A stretch of DNA of 54,719 nt from NCBI GenBank assembly GCA_964407285.1, contig CAYOVG010000007.1, forward strand, positions 1 to 54,719. The letters run 5' to 3'. Made by a program: the position numbers and the translations under genes. How positions within the stretch are numbered: the stretch's first letter is position 1; each line of letters opens with the position of its first letter. The DNA is from CAYOVG01 sp964407285 (GTDB lineage Bacteria > Desulfobacterota > Syntrophobacteria > Syntrophobacterales > Syntrophobacteraceae). This document shows, one piece after another, positions 33,163 through 42,281 of this stretch. The notes under the pieces are model-generated. The model saw only the letters and a list, made by a program, of their open reading frames with translations, searched no databases and had not been told where the DNA came from.

Positions 33163-34236
33163 ATGAAACAGACCGATCCGAAACCAACATCACCGGAAAC
33201 CAAAGCTGGGATGCCGAAAGCCCTTTCGCGGCTCATTCTCCTCGGCACGGTCCACCGGGACCCCGCCGGATACCGTAAAATGAAGGACTTCCTGCAACGG
33301 CTGCAGCCCGACGCCGTCCTCCTGGAGATGAGCCCCTACGCCGCGGCCTTTCGCAAAAACCGCGGGCCGGCCCTGGTCGCGACCTTCCGGAAGAACCTGC
33401 GCGAAGCTTCCGAAGCATGCGGCCTGCCTCTGCGAAACGCCATCCGACACCCCGAAGTGGCCGCCATCGGAAGGCAACTTGCCCTCCCCTTCGAATACCG
33501 CGCCGCATCCGCCTATGTCTCCGGTGTCCGCGGGACTCGCTCCCGCGATGCGAAGCATGCCGGGAACGGAAATGCGAAGCTCTTCCTGGTGGACCGGTCT
33601 TCCTTCAGCCGTCGAATGATCGCGGCGTGGCCGGAACTGATCTCCGTGGAGAATTTGAAAGCGCTCCTGGCGATGGACTTTCCCGCCGGTCCGTCCATCG
33701 ACAAGGCATACGAAAGAGCATGGAGGGAAATCCACGGCGCGGGTCGCCCGCGGGCAGGCGAGGGCTCGATGGGCCTCGCAACAACCGCCGGCGGCTTTCC
33801 GGACGAACCCGTGGAACCGGGAGAAGAGGCCTGCCGGGCCTGCGGTTTCGATGAATTGGATGAATTGGAGGATCTGGAGGAATTGGAGGATTTCGAGGAA
33901 CACGAAAGTGCTTTCGACGAATCCGAGGAACCGGAAGAACAGCCGGATGCAACGGCCGCCATGGACGAAGATGAAGCAGAAGACGAGGGCGAAATGGACA
34001 GACTGTGGCTTCGCAGGGAACGGTTTCTTGCCGGGCAGGTCCGCGGGGTGCTGCTCGACCTGGGGCCCGAGAGGCCTGTCTACATCGGAGGCTGGCGACA
34101 CCTGTCCCCCTGCGTCGCTCCCCCTACGCTCCGCGCCCTTCTCGGCGTCCCCCCGTCCCGGTGCCTCCTCCTGCGCGGGGAACGGGCCGTTTCGCCGCGC
34201 CCGGCGGCAAAGATCGGCAACCGGGTTGCTCGATAA
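33163..34236 (+). CDS. TraB/PrgY-like protein with an acidic low-complexity insert
   Basis: 357 residues. The N-terminus LSRLILLGTVHRDPAGYRKM with LQPDAVLLEMSPYA recalls the TraB/PrgY/GumN fold, where GT-H and the ElSp/ELxxxR glutamate are conserved and act as a putative metalloprotease-like site. Residues 225-280 are almost purely acidic (DELDELEDLEELEDFEEHES), which is unusual. The C-terminal part has LDLGPERPVYIGGWRHL. Family members in other bacteria degrade or sequester pheromones, but no such role is implied. I see no signal peptide. The assignment to TraB is tentative; that it is a gene is supported by codon use and by tight spacing (44 bases) to cutA. Confidence 0.68.
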   Translation: MKQTDPKPTSPETKAGMPKALSRLILLGTVHRDPAGYRKMKDFLQRLQPDAVLLEMSPYAAAFRKNRGPALVATFRKNLREASEACGLPLRNAIRHPEVAAIGRQLALPFEYRAASAYVSGVRGTRSRDAKHAGNGNAKLFLVDRSSFSRRMIAAWPELISVENLKALLAMDFPAGPSIDKAYERAWREIHGAGRPRAGEGSMGLATTAGGFPDEPVEPGEEACRACGFDELDELEDLEELEDFEEHESAFDESEEPEEQPDATAAMDEDEAEDEGEMDRLWLRRERFLAGQVRGVLLDLGPERPVYIGGWRHLSPCVAPPTLRALLGVPPSRCLLLRGERAVSPRPAAKIGNRVAR

Positions 34237-34279
34237 CCATCTGAACCTGAAACCCTTTCAAACTTGAGGAGAAAAGCGG

Positions 34280-34600
34280 ATGACGGATGTCTTCATCGTG
34301 TTCGTAACGGTCGGCAGTGAAGAAGAGGCGGCCGGGATCGGCAGGACCGTGGTCGAGGAAAAGCTCGCGGCCTGCGCCAACCTGGTTCCGGGACTTCGGT
34401 CCATCTACGCATGGAAGGGCGAGATCCACGACGAAAGGGAAATCCTGGTCGTCATGAAGACCAAGGCGGCCCTGTTCACCGCCCTGCAGGAACGGATCAA
34501 GGAACTCCACAGCTACGAAGTGCCGGAGATCATCGGCTTTCCCATCGCTCAAGGGTTCCAGCCCTACCTCGACTGGGTCCGCGAGAACACTCTGCCGTAA
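34280..34600 (+). CDS. cutA: Divalent cation tolerance protein CutA
   Basis: 106 residues, exactly the CutA1 size. The family core is visible: IVFVTVGSEEEAAGIGRTVVEEKLAAC at the start, ANLVPGLRSIYAWKGEI in the middle, ILVVMKTK, and YEVPEIIGFPIAQG near the end. CutA1 forms a trimer with a PII-like (ferredoxin-like) fold and is linked to copper tolerance and protein stability; its exact biochemical role is unsettled. GAGGAG lies 9 bases before the ATG. It follows the TraB-like gene in the same direction and is convergent with the CHAT gene, whose stop is only about 20 bases away. Confidence 0.95.
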   Translation: MTDVFIVFVTVGSEEEAAGIGRTVVEEKLAACANLVPGLRSIYAWKGEIHDEREILVVMKTKAALFTALQERIKELHSYEVPEIIGFPIAQGFQPYLDWVRENTLP

Positions 34601-34618
34601 TCGCGCGCCGGTCCAATC

Positions 34619-37600
34619 CTACGCCACCGCATCCTCCCCCGGCGGGGCGAACAAATCCCGGCCCGTCTTCCCGAATCGCTCCCGGGCTTCGGCGACGGCG
34701 GAGGCGCGGATTGCCTCCGCGTTCTCTTCGAGTTCCCGGAATGCTCCTTCCGGCAATTGCGGCCTGATCTGCTCCAGGATGGTTCCGTAGTGGGCGGCCC
34801 TTTCCGGCGCGCCGCATTGCGCCAACGTATCGCGCAGTATTACGGCAACCGCCAGGAACGGCATGGCCTCTTGCATGGACTGCCATGCGTGAAGCTGCAA
34901 TTCCAGGTTGATGCTCTGCCCGAACCTGTCGTCGATTTGACGGCCGACATCAAGAGACATCTCGGAAAGCAGCAGCGCCTGATCGAATGCGCCTGCCGCA
35001 TGGGCGGTGCGCGCCAGATAACCAAGGGCGGACTGCTGACCCAATCCGCTTCGAATTTCCTTGCAAACTTCGAACACCTCCACAAACCGCCTGAATGCCT
35101 CCCGGGCATTTCCACCCGCCGCCATCAGCAATCCCTGTGACTGAAGGCAGTTGGCCTCGCCCAGCCGATCCCCGATCTGCCGATAGATGGGCAGCGCTCN
35201 NNNNNNNNNNNNNNNNNNNNNNNNNNNNNNNNNNNNNNNNNNNNNNNNNNNNNNNNNNNNNNNNNNNNNNNNNNNNNNNNNNNNNNNNNNNNNNNNNNNG
35301 ACATGCGCATTTGAAGGTCCCCAAGACTCTTCAGGCAGTTGGCCTCGCCCAGCCGATCCCCGATCTGCCGATAGATGGGCAGCGCTCCATCATAGGAAGC
35401 CCTGGCCCCGTTGAGATCGGACATGCGCCTTTGAAGGTCCCCAAGACTCTGAAGGCAGTTGGCCTCGCCCAGCCTTGCCCCGATCTGCCGATAGAGGGGC
35501 AGCGCTCCATCATAGGAAGCCCCGGCCCCGCTGAGATCGTCCATGCGCATTTGAAGGTCCCCAAGACTCTTCAGGCAGTTGGCCTCGCCCAGCCGATCCC
35601 CGATCTGCCGATAGATGGGCAGCGCTCCATCATGGGAAGCCCTGGCCCCGCTGAGATCGTCCATGCGCATTTGAAGGTCCCCAAGACTCCGAAGGCAGTT
35701 GGCCTCGCCGCGAATGTCGCCGATACTTCTCGCGCGCGTCAGCCCCTGCCGGAGCAATGCTTCAAACGTTTCATTCCGGTTTGCGAAACGCAGCCCGTTT
35801 GCCGCCGCGCCGGCAATGCCCGCCATGCGGGAGTATTCCGCGCCGCCCTCGCCGTGACCTTCAGTCCACTTTGCCAGGAGGAGCAAATTGACTTCTTCGG
35901 CCAGCAAGGCATCCACACCCTCCCTGATCGCACCGGATGTGATCTGCCGATCGCAGGCGGCGGTAAAGTCCGCGAAGGCGTCCAGCGCCCGGACCATGTA
36001 CAGGGCTTCGTCGACTCCCCGCTCAATGCGTAGCCGCTCCGCATACCAGTGAAGCGGCACGGGGTAAAACGTGCGCTCGTTATGCCATGCGACCAGGTGG
36101 TAGTGGTAGAGCGGCTCCAGCGCCAGGCTGCCCGGACCCCCCGCGATCTCCTGGGCCACCTTGTCCGGCAGCCCGGCTGGAAACAGGGAGAGGCCGAGAT
36201 AGACCTCGGCAGCCTCCGAGTGCCGCTTCTCCAGCACATCGAAGGAAAGGTTCATGGACGCTACAAGGCTGAGCAGCCGATTTCTCTGGTCTTCCCGCAA
36301 GGCGTCGTACACATCGGCGCAGCCCAGCAGCCCGGGTTCCACAATGGCGTTTTCCCGATGCGCTTCAAGCTTCGCAAGGACATGTTCCGGCGTGCCCCGC
36401 CGACTGTCGAAATGCCCGGAGATCAGCCAAAGCGAACGCGGATGCCCGTCGATGAATTCCACGATTCTCTTCCATGCCGCGGTCTTCGGCCATTCCGGCT
36501 TGAATGCGCCCTTCTGCTTGAGCTCCGCTTCCAGCAGCCCGGAAGTCTCTTCGCGCGTCATGGGCGGGACTTCTATTTCCCACTCGCGTATCCGGGTCCC
36601 TCCCAGCAGCCGGCGCGTGGTGAGCAGGATGGAAAGCCGGGGCGCATGGCCCAGCAGCGTGTCCGTCATACTCCTGAACGCTGCCTCGTTTTCGGGGACA
36701 TTCATCAAATCTTCGGCATTGTCCAGCACCAGCAGGATTCTGTCCGGCCGTGCGTCGAACTCGGCGGCCAGTTCCAAATCGTTCTCGATGCCGGTCCGCT
36801 CCAGCGCCGTGCCGAGCAACGCTCGAACCTGGCCCGGCGTAAAGCCGGGCAACACATCCTGGTAGATCACCCGGTCGAACATGCCCTCTTCCAGGGCGGT
36901 GCGGGCAGTCTCCTTGCCCGTCTCGGTCTTCCCGATGCCGGGCAGTCCCACCAGTGAAACAAGACGGCTTCGGGAAAGCGCCTCCAGCCCGTCCCGTTCA
37001 AGTTCGCGCCTCATATATGTTGGTTTTCTCTCGGGAAGGCCGCGGTCGACTCTTGCCGCCGTTTGAAAATACCCTGCCGACGGCCGCGTCAACAGCACCG
37101 GAACGCTCCAGGCCATGCGGCCCTTTTCGAACGCGCTGCAGCGCGCCCGGGCGAGCGCCCGCGCGGGATTTCCCATTTCCGGCAGCAGCCGGTAAAACCG
37201 CTCCACCAGTATTTCGCTGTCCCTCACCTGCAGGTTGGCCTGAGTAGCCACCACGCACGGGATGTCGCCGCCTTCGAGGGCCAGGAGTTGCTGTCCGACG
37301 CCGGAGAACGCCGAATCCTTCGCTACGGCGGTCTGGCAGGAACAAAGGAACGCCAGTTTCAGATTACGTCCCTGAACGTGGTTCGCCAAACGCTGGGCCA
37401 TGACGTAATCGACGCCGCCCTTTTCCCCCTGGAGGCAAATGCCGGCGACATATTCGTCCCTGTAGCCGTGCGCGAGGATGTGAAAGAAATCGAAGCCGCC
37501 CTGTTGCAGCGCGCCTTCGATATCGCCCAGGGTGGCGTTCGGCAAAATCTTCACGCACTCTCCGAATACGCCTCTCAGCGCGGCCTCATGAGGCTCCGGA

Positions 37601-38178
37601 TCGAAACGGTCGCCGGAACCGGGTGGACAGGCCCATGCAAAGAGCACCTTCGGCTGCGTCGGCAGAACGAAGTCACGGGATTCAGTTCCCAGCAGGACGC
37701 GCTCCAGGCCGGAGCCGGGCCGCGCAAAGACGAAGTTGACGCCGTCGTGGAGCAACTCCAGCGGCAACCCGGCAAATGCTTCGGAGCCACGGCTGAACTC
37801 GGCGGTCATAAGAAGCGGAAGCCTGCCGGATGCGGACACAATGCCGCTCCATGCTCCGCCAAGCTCCGTTTCGCCGATGACGGCGCGAAACAGGTCGTGG
37901 CCGAAGGCCTTGAATTCGCCTTCGTTTACGTTGTCGCTCACATAACGGGACAGAAAATCGGCCCAGGTGAACGGAGGATTCCCGGCCGTTCGCTCGGGCT
38001 CGAGCGTGAACTCGCCGCTGTCGTCGTTTCCGCATCCGTCCCGCAGGTGGAGTACGAAGCGACTCGTTTGCCCGTACGGAGCTTGAATCCTGAGGAAAAA
38101 CCTGTGAGCCCGTTGCCGGCCGATGTCCTGCATGACCGCTCCTTGTGCGTGATAGCTCCCTGGAAGAAACGAAACCAT
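34619..38178 (-). CDS. CHAT protease - STAND/NB-ARC NTPase - TPR protein, interrupted by an assembly gap
   Basis: One gene, split by 100 N at 35200-35299. The N-terminal CHAT (caspase-like) domain has the catalytic His in FFHILAHG (H237) and Cys in FLCSCQTAV (C281). A STAND NTPase follows: Walker A GLPGIGKT (411-418), Walker B ILLVLDNAED (481-490), then a winged-helix region. The C-terminus has 40-residue TPR-type repeats (GEANCLKSLGDLQMRM and A-x-Y-x-GALPIYRQIGD) that are almost identical, followed by a unique helical end reaching the stop at 34619. The TPR frame resumes after the gap only if the missing DNA is not 100 bases. Architectures like this (ligand-sensing repeats, NTPase switch, protease effector) are typical of bacterial immune or regulated-death proteins. 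It overlaps the upstream small gene by one base (TAATG). Confidence 0.9.
35200..35299. other. Assembly gap (100 N)
   Basis: Exactly 100 unknown bases, probably a placeholder. The gap falls within near-identical 120-bp repeats. From the flanking repeat units the missing DNA should be 32 bases plus a whole number of 120-base units; 32 bases restores the reading frame, 100 does not. Confidence 0.95.
35300..35720 (-). repeat. Tandem 120-bp repeats coding for TPR units
   Basis: Unit starts at 35300, 35420, 35540 and 35660 share nearly all bases over 120 bp; a fifth partial unit lies left of the gap (35155-35199). Differences are few (for example ATAGATGGG versus ATAGAGGGG). Each unit codes one 40-residue TPR-like motif. 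High DNA identity points to recent expansion. Confidence 0.9.
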
Positions 38179-38501
38179 TAACGGTAGTCTTTGAATATCT
38201 CTTTCACCCTGGCGGAGACTTCATCTTCACTGAGATTGGACCGGGATTTGAGTTCGGCGATCAACTCCTCCACCTTCTGTTCAAGTTCCTGGATGCGTGT
38301 CTTCCCGAACCGGCGCCTGATGCTGCCGAGCACATCAATGACGGCCCCCTTTGTGAGGTCGTACACGACATCGCGAGTAAGACCCAGGATGAGTATGACG
38401 ATCCACTGGGCGACCTCATAAACATCGTTGAAATCAAGGAGATGAGGTTCCTTCACGGCGGCGGCTTCCTGAATTTCCGGCGTTTTTTCCGCTTCGGCCA
38501 T
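38178..38501 (-). CDS. Small single-pass membrane / coiled-coil protein coupled to the CHAT gene
   Basis: 107 residues. The N-terminus (1-27) is acidic and soluble. Residues 28-47 (YEVAQWIVILILGLTRDVVY) are a hydrophobic helix, and 60-67 (SIRRRFGK) are basic, so the tail is probably cytoplasmic. Residues 68-90 are a heptad-type coiled coil (IQELEQKVEELIAELKS). AAGGAG lies seven bases before the ATG at 38501, which decides the start. Its stop and the CHAT start overlap as TAATG, so the two are produced together. I do not recognise the family. A membrane partner, adaptor or cleavage target for the protease is a reasonable guess, resembling the pairing of proteases with small pore-forming proteins, but this is inference. 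Confidence 0.8.
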   Translation of the reverse strand: MAEAEKTPEIQEAAAVKEPHLLDFNDVYEVAQWIVILILGLTRDVVYDLTKGAVIDVLGSIRRRFGKTRIQELEQKVEELIAELKSRSNLSEDEVSARVKEIFKDYR

Positions 38502-38564
38502 CGGCGGGCTCCTTTTCGATGCGTTCATAATAGTGGTGTTATGGAATTTGTGGCATCGCCGCTT

Positions 38565-38593
38565 ATAGTAGAGCGATCGGTATCCGATGTCAA
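38565..38593 (-). promoter_or_regulatory. Promoter of the CHAT operon with an embedded palindrome
   Basis: TTGACA (38588-38593) and TACTAT (38565-38570) on the minus strand are separated by exactly 17 bases. The spacer contains ATCGGATACCGAT (38576-38588 on this strand), a palindrome with 5-base arms lying between -35 and -10, which is where a repressor would block polymerase. Start of transcription would be about 57 bases before the small gene. Confidence 0.65.
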
Positions 38594-38798
38594 CCGCGCA
38601 GCTTGTATAAGCCCCGCGGGGCTCGATTTCATGCCGTATAGTGCTCATATTCAGTGGTAGGGAGAGAGATCTCCCGGGATCATCCGAACCACCATTCGAA
38701 CAGTCAAACCCATGACAATCCGAACCCGCGCCGTGCGCTTCGCCGGACACCCACGCGGCGAGCGCGTAAGGCGACGGACGAGAAACGAGAAAAGCGCA

Positions 38799-40166
38799 AT
38801 GCCCACCGCATCCACATTCCCCAGTATCACCCACCTCGGAGCCGTGACGGGCGTGACCGGCTCCTGTCACCTCGTGCGGGCGAACGGGCTCAACATCCTG
38901 GTCGACTGCGGATCGGCCCAGGGCGGCGACACCGCCTTCTCCATGGACGACTGGCCCGTCAAGCCTTCCGATATAGACTACGTCTTTCTGACGCACGCTC
39001 ATATCGACCACACCGGACGCCTGCCCGAACTGATCAAAGCGGGCTTCCGCGGCGAAATCCTCACCACCCATCCCACGAAGGTCCTGCTCCTGCCGATGAT
39101 GGAAGACGCGATGAACTTTTCGCACATGGCGGAAAACGAAATCGTCGAACTCAACAAGGCCGTCGACGACCTGACCTGGGGGTTCGAGTACGGAGAGTCC
39201 TTCGACCTCAAAAACGGCATCCGGTTCATGCTCCGCCGCGCGGGCCACATTCTCGGGTCGTGCTTCCTGCGCCTCGAATCCAGCGATCCGTCCTGGTCCG
39301 TCATCTTCTCCGGGGACATCGGAGGCGGAGACAAGCCGCTCCTCCCCGACCCCGACCCGCCCGACCCCTGCGACCTCCTCATCATGGAAGCCACGTACGG
39401 CGACACCATCCATGAGGGCAAGGAGCACAGGATCGAACGGCTCGGGGCCGTGCTCACGAGGGCGCTCTCGGACAGGGGCAAGGTTTATATCCCCTCGTTC
39501 GCCCTGGGACGCACCCAGGAACTCATCTACGAAATGGACCGGATCGCCGCCGACCCGAAACTGCGCAAGGCCTACCCCGCCCTCGACCCGGAATCGAAAA
39601 TCCCCGTGTTCCTCGATTCCCCCCTCGGCCGGAAGATCACCGATCTCTATCTGAAGCTCGCTCCCTTCTGGGATCGGGAAGCAAGGAAGATCCTGCGAAG
39701 CGGCGACAACCCGCTGGACATGCAACAGCTCTACGCCGCCCCGAGGCACAAGGAACATCTGCAACTCGTCGAAGCCCCCGGCCCGTGCATCATCATTGCC
39801 GGCAGCGGCATGTGCGCGGGGGGAAGGATCGTCGATCACCTGAAGGCGGGAATCGAGGACCCGGCCAACGACATCGTATTCGTGGGATACCAGGCGGAAG
39901 GCACCCTCGGGCGACAGATCGTCGAGTACGCCGGGAAGCCCGGCGGCTACGTGGACATCGATGGACAAAGGTTTGTGATCAACGCGAAAGTCCACGTTCT
40001 CACCGGCTATTCGGCCCATGCCGACCAGGAGGAGTTGATCGCGTGGGTCCGGACCATGCCGGAAAAGCCCGGGCGCATCCGCCTGATTCACGGAGAACCC
40101 GCCGCAAAAAAAGCCCTGGCGGACCGGTTGCGTTCTCTCGGCTACACACTCGATGAAACGGGTTAG
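38799..40166 (+). CDS. Metallo-beta-lactamase / beta-CASP family RNA-processing exonuclease
   Basis: 455 residues from the ATG at 38799, just ahead of the conserved THLGAVTGVTGSCHLV strand. The metal site is FLTHAHIDHTGRLPEL (HxHxDH). The beta-CASP and C-terminal motifs follow: IFSGDIGGGDKPLLP, MEATYGD, SGMCAGGRIVDHLK and GYSAHADQEELIAWV with the conserved histidine. The family includes CPSF-73-like RNases and bacterial homologues (RNase J relatives and YsgA/TTHA0252-type). It would cut or degrade RNA in the cytoplasm with two zinc ions. It is transcribed divergently from the CHAT operon across about 300 bases that hold that operon's promoter. The Shine-Dalgarno is weak. Confidence 0.9.
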   Translation: MPTASTFPSITHLGAVTGVTGSCHLVRANGLNILVDCGSAQGGDTAFSMDDWPVKPSDIDYVFLTHAHIDHTGRLPELIKAGFRGEILTTHPTKVLLLPMMEDAMNFSHMAENEIVELNKAVDDLTWGFEYGESFDLKNGIRFMLRRAGHILGSCFLRLESSDPSWSVIFSGDIGGGDKPLLPDPDPPDPCDLLIMEATYGDTIHEGKEHRIERLGAVLTRALSDRGKVYIPSFALGRTQELIYEMDRIAADPKLRKAYPALDPESKIPVFLDSPLGRKITDLYLKLAPFWDREARKILRSGDNPLDMQQLYAAPRHKEHLQLVEAPGPCIIIAGSGMCAGGRIVDHLKAGIEDPANDIVFVGYQAEGTLGRQIVEYAGKPGGYVDIDGQRFVINAKVHVLTGYSAHADQEELIAWVRTMPEKPGRIRLIHGEPAAKKALADRLRSLGYTLDETG

Positions 40167-40348
40167 GACCTCGGACCGTGGACCGCAGGCAGTACGAGCT
40201 TCTCGAAGTCTGAACACTCAACATTGCGATTACGCGGCTAATTCGGCAATGAAAAAGAGCCGCCTTGTGCGGTTGCGGCTGCCCGCCATGACGGTCTGAA
40301 CGCCTCCGTATCAGGCAGTTGACTCGGTGGTGGCGTCGTTTTGTGGGA

Positions 40349-40363
40349 GCGGCTTTCAGCCGC
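40349..40363. repeat. REP-like hairpin
   Basis: GCGGCT and AGCCGC are perfect 6-base arms round TTC, preceded by GTGGGA. The arrangement resembles bacterial REP sequences. Only one copy is seen here. Confidence 0.35.
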
Positions 40364-40728
40364 GACCGGACTGTCGGAACACTATTGACTCCGGACGCCT
40401 CCATCCATGCCGGCGCAACCGGTAAGCGCGGCGCCGGCGAAGCGCAACAGGCAACCGCCTCAACCGTAACCGCGCAAAGCGCTCCAATCCGGAATTCCCG
40501 CCGTTGATTTCGTCATTACGATCTTAAGAACCATGGCCTCGCTCGCCTCCCCGCGGAACAGGGCTTCCTGCCCCGCGCGTTTGTCGCCCGCCCTCGGCAG
40601 ATCATGAAATTTGTGCTTGAAATTCGGTGAAATAACAGGGAGAATAGCCTCGGGCGCGTCAAACGCGACCATTACATATCGGTAAAGAAACATATGCGAA
40701 TGATTTTCCATGGCAAAGACATAATTGC

Positions 40729-40757
40729 TTGACAAATGCGGGGTACCCTGATACTGA
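40729..40757 (+). promoter_or_regulatory. Possible panC promoter
   Basis: A perfect -35 TTGACA lies about 200 bases before panC. The best -10 partners are TACTGA with a 17-base spacer or GATACT with a 15-base one, neither good. Low confidence. Confidence 0.3.
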
Positions 40758-40947
40758 ACGAGCCACTCGAAAAGTCGTGTTTTTTTTCCGCTTGGATCCG
40801 AAGCAGGACCGGGACGGAATAGTCGTAAAGAGCTGAAATGTGATGGAAGATTATGGATCGTGCCGACCTATATGCGGAAAGCCTTCCGGACCGTGGTCTC
40901 GAAGGCTTTTTAGCGTTCTGGCGGCATGACGGCGAAAAGGAGAAAGA

Positions 40948-41814
40948 ATGCGCATCATCGAAAGTGCCGGCGAGATGCAGCAGCAAGCTCAAACCTGGCG
41001 TGAGCAGGGAAAGAGGATCGTCCTGGTTCCCACCATGGGCTACCTGCACGAGGGGCACCTGGCCCTCATGCGCAGGGCCCGGGAGGCGGGCGATGTCGTT
41101 GTGATCAGCATTTTTGTCAATCCCACGCAGTTCGGCGCCGGAGAGGACCTGGAGAAATATCCCCGGGATCTTGATCGTGACCGCCGCCTTGCCGAAGGCG
41201 TGGGAGTCGATGTCGCCTTTGTGCCCGGGGCCGCGGAAATGTATCCGCCCGGCTGTCAGACGTTCGTCGAAGTTACTGAAATCAGCCGCTTTCTTTGCGG
41301 TAAGAGCAGGCCTACCCACTTTCGGGGCGTTACGACCGTGGTAGCCAAGCTCTTCAATATAGTGAAGCCCCATGCGGCCGTTTTCGGGGAAAAAGATTTC
41401 CAGCAACTGGCCGTGATCCGTCGTATGGTACGCGATTTGAATATGGACATCGAGATCATCGGGCATCCCATCGTGCGGGAGCCGGACGGCCTGGCGATGA
41501 GCAGCCGCAATACCTATTTGAGCCCGGAGCAGCGCAAGGATGCTTTGCGCCTCAGCCTGGCGCTCGAAGGTGCCCGGAAGTCGGTGGCGGGAGGAGAAAA
41601 GCGAGGCGGCAGGATACTGGCCGAAGTGGTCGAGATTCTGGAAACAGGAGGAGGGGTTCGGATCGATTATGCCGAACTGCGCAATCCGGAAACCCTGGAT
41701 GGCGTCGTAGCCGTGGAGGGACCCACATTGCTGGCTTTGGCCGCATATGTGGGCGTAACGCGGCTCATCGACAACTGCATCCTATGCCCTCCGGGCTTCG
41801 ATAGCCCGGCTTGA
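40948..41814 (+). CDS. panC: Pantothenate synthetase
   Basis: 288 residues, the family length. PTMGYLHEGH (28-37) is the HIGH-like ATP motif; NPTQFGAGEDLEKYPRDL binds beta-alanine and pantoate; KDFQQLAVIRRMV and SSRNTYLSPEQR are the KMSKS-like and helper motifs. It joins pantoate and beta-alanine with ATP to make pantothenate, the CoA precursor, in the cytoplasm. AAGGAG lies 7 bases before the ATG. panD follows 62 bases later in the same direction, supplying its beta-alanine, so the pair forms one pathway unit. Confidence 0.97.
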   Translation: MRIIESAGEMQQQAQTWREQGKRIVLVPTMGYLHEGHLALMRRAREAGDVVVISIFVNPTQFGAGEDLEKYPRDLDRDRRLAEGVGVDVAFVPGAAEMYPPGCQTFVEVTEISRFLCGKSRPTHFRGVTTVVAKLFNIVKPHAAVFGEKDFQQLAVIRRMVRDLNMDIEIIGHPIVREPDGLAMSSRNTYLSPEQRKDALRLSLALEGARKSVAGGEKRGGRILAEVVEILETGGGVRIDYAELRNPETLDGVVAVEGPTLLALAAYVGVTRLIDNCILCPPGFDSPA

Positions 41815-41876
41815 GGCCTGTCAAACAACCGGATTACCTCACCATCACCACGTTTCGGAATCTCGAGGAGCGAACA

Positions 41877-42239
41877 ATGCAGCGGATATTACTCAAGTCG
41901 AAGATCCACAGGGCCAGGGTCACGGACGCCAATCTGGATTACGAGGGAAGCCTCACCATCGATGTGGAATTGATGCGGGCGGCGGATATTTTGGAATTCG
42001 AGCAGATAAAGGTATATAATGTCTCCAACGGCGCGCGGTTCGACACTTATGCAATAGAAGGCCCGCCCGGCAGCGGAGAGATTTGCCTCAACGGCGCGGC
42101 GGCCCGGATGGGAGCCAGGGGCGACATCATCATCATAGCGACGTACGCGAACTATGACGAGTCGCCGGAACTGGCCGCGCATCGTCCGAAGATCGTCCTG
42201 CTAGGCCCGGGCAATAGGGCGGTCCAGGTTTCGGAATGA
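41877..42239 (+). CDS. panD: Aspartate 1-decarboxylase proenzyme
   Basis: 120 residues from the ATG at 41877, with GAGGAG six bases upstream; a longer in-frame start overlapping panC is not supported. The self-cleavage site is G24-S25 in YEGSLTID, at the canonical position, producing the pyruvoyl group on the alpha chain. K9, H11 and R12 (LKSKIHRARVT) and R54/Y58-type residues are present, as is the closing NGAAARMGARGDIIII. It decarboxylates aspartate to beta-alanine for panC. The 142-residue C-terminal reach ends in a short tail. Directly behind it begins the second copy of the GCATGGTTC repeat. Confidence 0.96.
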   Translation: MQRILLKSKIHRARVTDANLDYEGSLTIDVELMRAADILEFEQIKVYNVSNGARFDTYAIEGPPGSGEICLNGAAARMGARGDIIIIATYANYDESPELAAHRPKIVLLGPGNRAVQVSE

Positions 42240-42281
42240 CGCGAACCGGGGAGACCGCGGGTCGAAGTACGCGAAGTTCGC

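Larger units (their letters stand above)
40167..40947. other. 780-base stretch before panC, no gene supported
   Basis: The left third is GC-rich with short palindromes, including GCGGCTTTCAGCCGC at 40349-40363, a REP-like hairpin. The right part has a possible promoter at 40729-40757. A 91-codon open frame on the minus strand (40460-40735) lacks recognisable features and I do not count it as a gene. Confidence 0.55.

Noticed and set aside
35300..35720. CRISPR-like regular repeats
   Set aside because: The 120-bp units are contiguous with no unique spacers and code in-frame for TPR motifs.
38502..40217. Extension of the small membrane protein into a 679-codon frame
   Set aside because: The ATG at 38501 has a good RBS, and the extra sequence is antisense to the beta-CASP nuclease.
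40460..40735. A 91-codon minus-strand frame before panC
   Set aside because: No RBS of note, no domain and no conserved composition; treated as non-coding.
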